64,000 nt of DNA from Scatophagus argus (Eukaryota > Chordata > Actinopteri > Scatophagidae). Shown piece by piece: positions 47,301 to 57,600 of this stretch; the first letter of the stretch is position 1; every line of letters starts with the position of its first letter. Position numbers and translations under genes: made by a program. The notes below the pieces were generated by a model. It did no database searches and had not been told where the DNA came from. It worked only from the letters and a program-made list of their open reading frames with translations. The stretch covers positions 12,498,501-12,562,500 of the forward strand of contig NC_058498.1 in NCBI RefSeq assembly GCF_020382885.2, read 5' to 3'.

Positions 47301-50300
47301 TTCCCAGTCTGTGTGTGGGTATGCACTGAGACTGCTTTTCCCTCGACAGTACCATTGATTAGTGTGTCATGCTGTCTACAAGAGCTTAAGTCTGAGTATC
47401 TGAAAAAGTATTCAGATCCATTTTTTATGTCAAAGTAACCATATAATGTATATGGTTTTAAAGTATATAATGTAAATGTAGTATATAAAGTAGTATAATA
47501 AAGTACATACAGTAAGTATAAGTTTTATCAGAAAAATGTACTTTCCAAAGTAAAAGTTCACGTTCTGCAGTATAGTTTTTCTGACTTTTCCCCAAGTTTT
47601 GTGAAATATTGGATTCATCAACAAATCAAAATCAAACTGCTTCACCATGGGTTTGTAATGAACACAGGCAGCCAGAAAAATTCGTTGTCCTGGTTATTGT
47701 TTGTCACGGTTTATTTCCTCAGGAAAGAAACAAAAAGAACATTTAAAGAATTTCCCTTCAGGGATAAATAAAAGAATTCTGATTCTGATTCTGAAAGCAA
47801 ATAAGTTGTCACTGTTCCTTCATGCCTCTCAAACTCTGGCAAAAAACCAAAGGCCCACCAAGTGCATCATGGTCCTGGCTTTTCATGTATGTAACTTAAG
47901 ATGCTGCACTGTGTTAAACCAAAACAAAATAAAATACTAAATGCAAAAAACAAAATGTGCAAACCAGGAAAGTAATCAAACCAAACAAGATTAAATTGAG
48001 TAAAAAATGAGAATCAAACAATAACACTTAACACATAACAACTAACAAAAAATAAGTTGCTCCTATTTTTACTGTGAACAGTTAACTAAATGAATCCATA
48101 TGAGGAGTTTAGAAGAGAAATCTCTTTCTGGTGGATTAGCTAACAACTCAAAAATATGTCAAGACATTGCTCTTTTGTACACTGTCACTAGGGAACTGCT
48201 GGTTTAATATTCAGTGATGCTCACCATTTTGTAAACTGATCTTATGCTTATTATGCACAATTTGAAATGAAGTGCTGTACAAGTACAAAGTAACATGTGC
48301 ATTTTCATCGTGCATATAATTTAATGAATCTTTACTGTGTGACAATAGTTTTACCTTGTTGTAAAACCTTGAATAATCTTACGTTTTCAAACACATTTTA
48401 GGGAGAAGAAGACACAATCCTGGTACGGGTGGTTCCAGCAAAGTCATCACGACCTCCGGGCAAAATCATGATGAACTTTGAAGACATGGAAAAGAATCGC
48501 GAAGAGGAGCTGAGGAAGAAAGCAGAGGAAGAGAAAAAGAGACGATATGATGAAAACAGGCGCTCTTTCAGGGATGCCAAGCGACGCTCGGTTGTTCAAC
48601 AGGTAGGAATATGAAGATGTGCATTTAACATCTTATTCTGGGCTTTTTGGAGCCACCTTAACAAACAAAGTAAACTGCATTCTCACACTCATTTGGATTT
48701 AGGATGAGGAAGAAAAACCTTCAGAGAAGGTGCAGGTGACTCCTGGAAAGCTGAAGCTGACATTTGAGGAGATGGAAAAGGAAAGGCAGGAGCAGAGAAA
48801 GAAGCAGGCTGAGGAAGAGGCCAAACGCCGCCTGCTTGAGGAGAAGAAAGCTTTTGAGGAGGCCAAGCTGGGAATGGTAAAAGGAACTTCAAAACATTCA
48901 CAAACTTCAACACAAAATATTTATCTTAAGTTAACGCAGTACCTGTAATATATTTTACTTACTTCTTTCTCCTTGTGCTGTTGCATCAGGAAGAAGACGA
49001 AGAGGACGAGCAGCTGGCTCAGGAAGACAAGGAGGAGTTCCGACCTAGAAAACTGAGGTTGAGCTTTGAAGAGCTGGAAAGACAAAGGGTAGAAGAAGAG
49101 CGCAAAAAAGCAGAGGAGGAGGCCAAAAGACGAATGCTGGAGGAGAGAAGGGCTTTTGCTGAAGCCAGAAAGAGCATGGTCAGTATGCTTACCACAAACA
49201 TATGCAAAACTCAACACAAGAAGTTGAATGAAAACTTAAATAGTAAGTAGCTCAGGTGACCAATGCCATCGTAACCAATATAATCTTGACTCTGATTATG
49301 TCCATGAATTAACAGACAGACATTTAGGGAAACATAATTATTTACTTTCTGGTGGAGAGTCAGGTGAGGATTCAGGTGACCTGTCTTTACTCCATGCATA
49401 AAAATATAGCATTCAGCCAGTTATCTTTGGAAACAGAGAGGAAACAGATAATCCTGCTAAATCCACCTACCAACACCTCAAAACCTCATTATCTATTGTG
49501 TCATTCAGTGGGCTTTCGAGGTACTTCAAGTGAATGTACTTGTAGTCCATTGTAGCCCTTTCTTGTCTTTGTGTTGAGCTAACTGCTTGCTGGCTGTAGC
49601 TTTATGTTTATAGGACAGATATGAGAATAGAATCTTCTCATTTAACTCTGCCAGAAAGCAAATAAGCGTATGTACCTAAAATACCACATTCCTTTTGCAA
49701 GTGAACTAACCACCTTTAAGATAAGATAATCCTTTATTAGTCCCATTACTGGGAAATTACAGAATTTGTCTTTAGCACAAACGTTGTCCAACAGGCAGCC
49801 TCAGGTGGAAAGGCTGTATGAAGATGCCAAAAAATGATAACATCATCAGCCACTACTTATCTATGAAAACTTACCTTGCTGTGTTCTTACTCAGCTTGTA
49901 GATGAGGATGATGAGGTGCTGATGGCCTTACTGAACCTGGAGGGCAGTAAGCCTGGGAAGATATGTGCCAGTTTTGAGGATCTGGAACGCCAGAGAAGAG
50001 AGGAAGAGCAGAAGAAGGCAGAGGAGGAAGCCAGGAAGAGACTGGAAGAGGAGAAGAGGCTCTTTGCTGAGGCCCGCAAGAGCATGGTAAGTTTCCATGC
50101 TACACTGATGAAAATTGTACACTGCATGTATTTTGCTAGTCATTAACCTGTCATAAAATGATAGCTATTAATGCTTAGGTTTTGACTTAACTTGCTGCTG
50201 CTGAGCTGCTCATCTTTACCTTGTCAAAGAACAGGGAAACCTGCATTATAACAAAATGATAAATGTCCAAACACACATAAGCAACTCATGCATACACTTC

Positions 50301-52611
50301 ATTAATATTTTAACATTATCTAAGAATTTAGAACATCCATCCATCCATTTTCTATACCGCTTATCCGACAGGGCCGCGGGGGAGCTGGAGCCTATCCCAG
50401 CTAGAATTTAGAACATTTTATATTTGTAAAGAATTTATAAATCTAACAATAACAAAAAAAAAACATTAGTTATGACTAAAGCAATACTGTTTTACATCAA
50501 ACTAACACCTAGTTTGATTGTTTTTCACTCTGACTGTCTAAATGTAATTCATAATTGGGTGCAGGGCGTATGAAGCTGATTATTTTTTGTCATCATATGT
50601 CACTCTGATGGGCTCAAATGGTATACCTGCATTGCTGTTGTCCAAATTATTTCTTTAAGAGCCCTGGACTGGATCAGGAAAGGTCTGCATATGGAGATGA
50701 AACAGTAAGATATTTTTCAGTCAATTTTAAATGCATATTTTTCACAAAAAATGGGAGGAAACAAAAGTCTATCACAAAGGCCTACAGATGATAATGGGTT
50801 TGTTATGCATGTTGTCTTGAAATGTGCAACAAAGTGCATGTTTTTTGCTAATTTTATGACATTATTCAGTGCTGGGCAAATACTTAGACTTTAACTGTTT
50901 GTTTGATTGTGAAGGTGGTATTGACTGTGATACAACATGGACATAATCCTTGATGCAGTCAGTTAGTTGACTCCTAAACTGAAATCTCTGCCTTTGTGTG
51001 TATAGGCACTAGATGAGGAAGAAGGGATGGTGAAGAGTGAGTCTCAGGAAGCACTGCACCCTAGAAAATTGGAGATCAACTTTGAAGAGCTACTGAAAGA
51101 GAAGGAGGAAGCTGAGAGGAGACGCAAGGCAGAGGAGCGAAAAAAGAAAATGGAGCAGGAGAAGCAAGAATTTGAACAACTCAGACAAGAGATGGGCGAG
51201 GTCAGTATGGAACAGATGCACATTTACATAGACCATGCCAAACACATACTGTATAACTTTCTCAGCCAACTATGTCTGGGAATACAGCACTGTTTCCAGC
51301 TTTTGAATTCCCGTAAGTTCACATATGGAAAATGTACCAAATAAACCTCTATCTTCAGGATGAAGTGAATGAAACCTCAGATGTTGTAAGCAAAGAGTAT
51401 GAAGAACTGACCAAGCTCAAGAGGACCGGCTCCATCCAGGCCAAGAACCTCAAGTCCAAATTTGAGAGGATCAAGCAGCTGACTGAAGAGGAAATTCAGA
51501 AAAAGATTGAGATGGAAAGAGCACGTAGGAAGGCAGTTGATGATGAAATTAAAGAGCGAGAAGCTGAGAGGTTCCAAGAGGTAAGCGCATACACATGATA
51601 AACATGGACATGAGGAACATCAATGATTCAAGTTGCCCCCCCAAAAAATTTGCAAGTTTAATAAGTTAAAATTAGCAATTACCCAGTCTACTTTTTGATA
51701 TCAATGGACAGTTATTTTTCAGTCACATACTATAACTGCCACATTTTCCAGGAGGATGAGGAAAGAGAAACAACTTCAGTGAGGGCTGAGGAGACACCAT
51801 TCAGACAGAAGGTAGATATGCGTGCCCGATTTCAACAAATGGCCAAAGCCAGAGAAGATGAGGAGAAGAGGAGGATAGAGGAGCAGAAGCTGCAGAGAAT
51901 GCAGTTTGAGCAGCAAGAGATTGATGCTGCCCTCCAAAAAGTAAATGTCATGTGTTTATATGTTTATAATCATATTTGCAAAATCATCCCTTATGCATGA
52001 TGGCAAGAGTTTGGTTCAGGGTTGCTTTGACGCTGGTAACAGTTTTTTGATTCATTATTTTGTTTTGTTTTGTTTTTTTGTTATCTGTTTGCAGAAAAAA
52101 GAGGATGATGTTGAAGATGAGGGTAGCATTATCAATGGCTCTGCAGCCTACGAAGATGAGGAAGATCATGCCAGGTCAGGGGCGCCGTGGTTTAAAAAGC
52201 CCCTCAAAAATCAATCAGTGGTGGACTCAGAGCCAGTGCGGTTCACCGTTAAAATCAATGGGGAGCCCAAGCCAGAGGTGACCTGGTGGTTTGAGGGAGA
52301 GATGCTCCAGGACTGTGAGGACTATCAGTATATAGAGAGAGGAGAGACGTACTGCCTCTACCTGCCAGAGACCTTCCCAGAGGATGAAGGAGAGTACATG
52401 TGCAAGGCTGTGAACAGTAGAGGCACAGCAGCAAGTACCTGCATCCTCACAATAGAAAGTAAGACCACCCTGGTGTGATCATCATGCATGTCTGCATGAC
52501 ACCTTCTCTCTATGAAGTGGATCGCATGCTCCTCTTCCTTGTGAACTCAGGCTGAGTTGCAGATGTGGATAACCGCTCTTCTGTTTCTTTCTTGCAGCTT
52601 ATGACTACTGA
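44333..52611 (+). CDS. nexn: nexilin, F-actin binding Z-disc protein
   Basis: Sarcomeric actin-binding protein of the Z-disc and junctional membranes. Coding exons: 44333-44707, 44830-45027, 45847-45931, 46032-46180, 48402-48602, 48703-48876, 48990-49178, 49895-50086, 50660-50704, 51006-51200, 51359-51580, 51752-51940, 52095-52458, 52598-52611. All phases join, giving 863 residues (human about 675). Order: an acidic N-terminus (1-125); an actin-binding-type block [21 protein letters not shown] and a second [20 protein letters not shown]; then repeated modules of the form [17 protein letters not shown]...EEAKRR...AFxEA, one per exon; [16 protein letters not shown]; and a C-terminal Ig domain at about 767-860 ([11 protein letters not shown], Trp in [21 protein letters not shown]). 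The start codon is the first ATG in the downstream reading frame (CAAACATGA context). Alternative ends are possible after the Ig exon. Confidence 0.95.
45355..45560 (+). mobile_element. teleost interspersed repeat fragment in nexn intron
   Basis: AGTGCTGAACAATTAGTAAA followed by TCGATTGACAGAAAATTAA, then TCTGGTTCCAGTTTCTCAGA and GATTTGCTGCTTTTCTCTGG, follows the order of a widespread fish repeat beginning with a GGCTGAAACAATTAG-type end. The middle is deleted and the other end was not found. Family is not named. Confidence 0.5.
47738..47796 (+). mobile_element. LINE 3'-end fragment with (ATTCTG)n tail
   Basis: AATTTCCCTTCAGGGATAAA then TAAAAGAATTCTG and repeated ATTCTG units form the typical 3' end of a fish LINE of the same broad type as at 38075 and 49717 (AATTTCCC...GGGA...AATAAA plus a short tandem tail). 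Confidence 0.5.
49568..49690 (+). mobile_element. second copy of the cpox-intron repeat family
   Basis: TTGAGCTAACTGCTTGCTGG then CTGTAGCTTTATGTTTATA and AACTCTGCCAGAAAGCAAAT with AAGCGTATG is the right-hand part of the same interspersed repeat seen at 12655-12745. Together the two copies cover most of the consensus I recall. Confidence 0.5.
49717..49780 (-). mobile_element. CR1/Rex1-like LINE 3' end, reverse orientation
   Basis: On the minus strand this reads GTAATTTCCCAGTAATGGGA then CTAATAAAGGATTATCTTAT CTTA. This is the standard 3' end of a fish CR1/Rex1-type LINE with its (TATCT)n tail. Confidence 0.6.
50337..50402 (-). mobile_element. ~66-bp LINE 3'-end insertion with perfect target duplication
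   Basis: (CCAT)n followed by TTCTATACCGCTTATCCG and GAGCTGGAGCCTATCCCAG is flanked by a perfect 14-base direct repeat, AGAATTTAGAACAT, at 50323-50336 and 50403-50416. It lies in the nexn intron between 50087 and 50659. It is sister to 22481-22544. Confidence 0.75.
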
Positions 52612-53470
52612 TGCCCTTCCATGTTCTGGAAACTTTCCCTGTTGTCTCTCGTTCCTTTTGTAAAATTTCGTCCCTCATGGTATAGTCAAACAGCAGAGGG
52701 AAGGAAACAGCAGTATGCTTGGCATTCCTAAGGGAGGGATACACAACACGTGAAAAAATGCAAGATATTGTTTACGTATTGTTGAAATGTAAAGCTGCAC
52801 TCTGTGTAGAGTAGCATGATACCTGTGCCAAAAATAGACACGATTCTTGTTTGTATTTGTTCAATACTAATTTTGCTGTAAGGCCCTTATGATAATAGTG
52901 ATACCATCAAATTTCAAACGTCATGGTACTATCCTGTAAATATCACCCTTTATGGTCCATGCATGGCAAATATTACTCTTGAGACTTTGAGAAAAGTAAA
53001 AAGTAAGATGTCCTTGTCTGCTCATTCTAAAGAACAACATACAGACATATCAGTAAGACACGCTTTCTTGGGTATTCAGCAACTTTATCAGTATTAATCA
53101 GCTTGTCGTTTTCTGTACCCTTTGTCATATTAAATGGTATTGTAATACTTAGCTGGTAATATATTGAGGGTAACATTTTAGTTAGTCATCAAATTGAAAT
53201 CCAGAGTAAATCCTAATTTACAATGAAATTCTTTAAATCCACATGAAGTCTTTATAAATTGCAGCATCTAATAAATGTTAATATGTTAATTTTCCATGTA
53301 CCAACACCCCCTTTTTTGAGTTTAATTGTCTTGATACAGTTGTCATAAGTCAGTGGAGGACAGTAGGTAACTGTTTTATGGTTTGATAATGAAAAAATAG
53401 GTTAGCATTAATATTTGTCATATATTATAAATGAAAATGTTTTAATAAAATGAACACAAATAACAATTTG
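52612..53470 (+). other. nexn: nexn 3' untranslated region
   Basis: Noncoding AT-rich sequence after the TGA at 52609-52611. AATAAA at 53444-53449 is the likely polyadenylation signal. The gap 53471-54300 to mindy4 shows no coding exon. Confidence 0.5.
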
Positions 53471-54342
53471 TCTGGTGTCTATTGTTGCATAGGAAGATTT
53501 GACTGCCACCCATGTATCCTTCATCATTGTATTGCCAAAAACCTGAATGTTGTTATTGTGGAACTACCTTAAACCTGCATTCTTTCTAATGGCCATCAGA
53601 GGGCGACTCAACTAGGTATCAAAAAGAAGTCAGATTGTATATAAACTTATGAGAAAATGATTCTTCTGTTCACCTGATTTATTACCTCAGTAAATAGTTT
53701 CCTAATGAGTTCATGGTCTCTATCATTAGTTTCAAGTATTTTCAAAACAATATGGTGTTCATTCTATAATTTATGGTTCCATAAAGAAAATAAAGCATGA
53801 TATACTTCAGGAGATGAATATCATGTGATTAAAGCGACTACCACAACCTGTCCTTGGAATATCAGTCAGATTCAAACAAAACATCCTCTCCAGCTCCACC
53901 CTGTCATCCAAATATTTTCACTTCTGCTCAAAAAACCTAGATGATGATGATGTTGAAGGCTTCAAAATAGTAGTGGGTGGTGGCAAGGTGGGTTTACACT
54001 TAGCAAATACACAAAATTTGTGTAAAACCATAAGAAAAATCTATCAAATTTAAATAACCAGTCAAGTTAATATATTTGATTCACTCCCATGTGAGCCATA
54101 GAAAGTGTAGACTGGTTTCTAATTAAACAAAAATAATAATTTTTCGAGGTGAAATTCATTCACAATTCTTGTTAATCGTCTCGTGACGTTTTACATTTAT
54201 GTTGTGACCCTTTTTAATAATCAGCCCGAGTCTTTTAACCTACTGCGCGTCTGTTGGGCAGGCATCAACATAAACTTTTTATTCAAAATAACAGGCCGCC
54301 ATATTTGTGTCGCTCATTCACTCACTGTGTAGAGCAAACAGC

Positions 54343-54356
54343 ATCTCCATGGAAAC
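54343..54356 (+). promoter_or_regulatory. mindy4: RFX X-box-like motif upstream of mindy4
   Basis: ATCTCCATGGAAAC differs from the RFX X-box consensus GTYNCCATRGNAAC at only the first base. It lies 264 bases before the mindy4 start codon, within the likely promoter. Function is inference. Confidence 0.4.
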
Positions 54357-54619
54357 GCACGCTGCCGAATATCAAATGTGAAAGACGTGCAGTTTCAGTA
54401 ATCTTTACCACTTAAGGACTATCTGCGCTCTTTGAAGAATCGACTGCCTGTTGTAGTAGTTTTAACTTATTGCACATTTGCGGCTTGTGCGGCGCAGCAC
54501 ATCCTAAAGCCTTGTTATGGTTCGCCAGACGGTTAGCTAAAGGCAGTCGTCAGACCTGCTCCTTGTTGATTATCTATGTTAACAAGAAGGCTAACAAAGC
54601 CAGAAACGTTTCCATCATC

Positions 54620-57600
54620 ATGGCCGTTTCAGTAGAAGAGGTTTCCTCGTCACTTGTACGGGAATATCTGAGTCGAAAGGTAAGTTAGCTAGAACGCTTG
54701 GTGATGAACGGGCTTCTGAACAAACCGTTAAAGGAGGTAGCTAACTAGCGTTAGCATGTGGTTCAGCTAAGGTAAAGAATTACGTAACTTATTCAGGTGT
54801 TGCAATGAAAGCTGTCATTCGCCAGAGTTTGTGCCACTAATCGTTAAAAACATGTCCATGTTAAAATCTAACGCAGTGTCAGTATGGTTTCTAGTGACAG
54901 GCTGGTATAGGTCATAGAATACAGTACAAAACATGTTGTTGCGCAGGGACTCAAGAGGACGATTGCCTGTATGGATGAGGAACATCCACGCACAGAAACA
55001 AGCATAAACAACAGGTCACACTTGAGGCAGATACTCAACATCGAGGCCCTCTATAGAAAGAATAAGGTACGTTTTGTAGCTGGACTTTGGCTGCTGTGCA
55101 CGTGGAAAAAAAACAGTCTGTAGCTGACTTTTCTGTCGTTGCAGGTTCAAAAGTCTCCCCTTAAAACATTACTGGAGATAATTGTAAAGCATCTCATCAA
55201 GGGACTTAAGAATGACAGCATCACTAGCGATGAACATGATTCTGTGCAGTCTGCTCCAACTGACAGCTCTGCTGCTAATTCTCCTGCAATAACACCAACC
55301 ATGGTGAATGACACAGAGGATAGCACAGCAGCTTTTGTGAGCAAACACATCAAATTAAGGTATTTCGCAAGTGACGTTTTGCATGCTTTATTTTGTGCCT
55401 TTTGGGAAATTTGTTTCAACCTAAATGGGATGTATCTCTTTCACAGGTCTGGCATAGACGAAATCTGCTCTTCTCAGCCTACATATCCGTCATTAATATC
55501 TGAGACAAACAGAGTGTTCAGTCATAATCAAACAGGTTTCTGGGCTAATGACTCAGAAGATCAAAAAGGTCAGCCATTAGTGGCTTCCCTCCAGAAAGAT
55601 GAGAGCTTCCTAAGAAGAGAATCAGAAAAAAAGACCTCCATCACTGAGAATACCCAAAAGAGCAGAACTAATCGAATTAGACGTGGCATGATGGCTGGAC
55701 CAGTAGCTAGCACACTGCAGGTACTGTAGTAGGTTGTAGGTACTTCTGATGCACTTCTTAAAAACCTTCTTCCACCCATATTCATCTTATTGCTCATATT
55801 CATCATACTCTGTTCCATCACAAATGTTTTTCCTTTTAGGCATCAAACAAAAAAAGACAGAATCGAAGACTGGAAGTGCCTCTGCTCAGGAAAGAAGAAG
55901 AAGACGAAAACATGCAATTAAAGGATGGGGTTATAGTGCCTGACTTAACTCAGAAAAGCTTAGAAAGTGGCCTGACTGAAATCAGCTCATCTGCCTGTGT
56001 AGGAAGGCGACGTGTCTTGCGGAGTGCTCCAGAGAGAATGCAGAGGGAAAGTAGCTTTGAAAAAGTGGGACTGGACATACTAAAGACTAAAAAGTAAATA
56101 GCTATAAGTTCCTAATGGTAGCGTGCAGCTTTCACAGTTTTTTGCTGTTGAAACTATTTTCATGCTGACTTTTGTTCAGAAGTTTATGTACATTGTGTTT
56201 CTTAGAGTAAAGTCTCTGACCACGCGAAATGTGGCTGATCTGGATGTGTCTGAGATGGTTTTAGGTAAGTGCTGTGTAAATAGAAAAAGAGGCAACATTT
56301 TTTGAGTTGTCAAAGCTAATGGTGTGCTAATTAATTTCCAGATGACATTGATGACGATGATGACAATCTGCGGGAAGTTTCCCAAATGTCCTTCCAGAGA
56401 ACCATAACAGAGCATAGCTATGCTGGCCACCCAATGGACCAACACACTGCCATGGTTGGTGGTTTATGCCAGTGATTCTTTAGAAATTCTGGGGATAATT
56501 TCTGTGGTTGCCTTTGATTTTCAGTTGGTTTTCTGTTTTTGTTTTTCTGCAGGAACTGAAAGCGGTTCTTCTTGGTTCCAGCCTAAATTGTTTCAGTGTT
56601 GAGTGGAGGAATCAGGGTTTCATATTCTCAGAAATGCATGACCTGAGATATGGAATTGTGCAGAAAAAGGTTGTCTTAATGGCGCCATTCTGCTAGAACT
56701 AATTAATTCAGACAACAAATATCCATATGATTTGTTAATTTGCAGGATTATGCACTCTCTGTATTTACTTTCTAGGGTGGTCCTTGTGGAGTTCTGGCAT
56801 CCATCCAAGCCTTTATTTTAAAGAAGCTACTGTTTGAAAGCATCAGTATCAGTGACTCAGGCCTTCAGTATGTTATCATTCAATTTAGAGCTTTATAAAA
56901 ATAATATTATTATTAACCACATCAAGGCATGCTTTGTAGCCACTGTTAAGTTTTGACCTTGGTATTGTATTAACTGTATTATTATCCCAAATAACAAAAA
57001 ATTTCTCTCAAACGCAACATTGTTCTCAGGAGATTAAGACCTTCCAACATTACTAGAAGAAAATGTCTTGTTTTGGCTGCAGCTGAAATCCTGTGGAGGG
57101 CTGGCGAGGGAAAACAAGCCACAGTTGCAATGTAAGATCATACTTTCATCCTCTTAATCTTCTATGTCCAGACGTTTACCAATACACAAAACCTCATTAC
57201 CAATATTTAACTAGGTCAAATGCATGTGGATTCGATGGTGAGGGGTGGCGTGTTTCTGTATGACAGTGTCACATAAGTCATACACACCACAGATGATTGG
57301 TCAGCATCTGCTCTCAACACCCATCAGACCGATTGATCTCAGAAATGAATAGTGGTTCCGATGTTTCAGGGACTGCATTAATTTAAACAGTTTGTGTGCT
57401 TGTTTTTACCTCTATCTTTTAACACAGAAATTCAGGGAGAAGTCATTTCACCCCAGCCAGAGCATACAGATCTGAAGGTGTGCTTGAAAAGGTACAGAGG
57501 TGCAGCTACATACACTCCTGCAGAAAACTGGGGAGTAAAGTTACACTCAAGTCAACCAGATGGAATTCAGTTGGATTTAGCTGCCTGTTGATGAGGGATT

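Noticed and set aside
54470-54619. N-terminal extension of mindy4 upstream of the chosen ATG
   Set aside because: The open frame extends upstream but contains no ATG before 54620. The family begins at the VEEV(S/A)xSLVRE block just after this Met.
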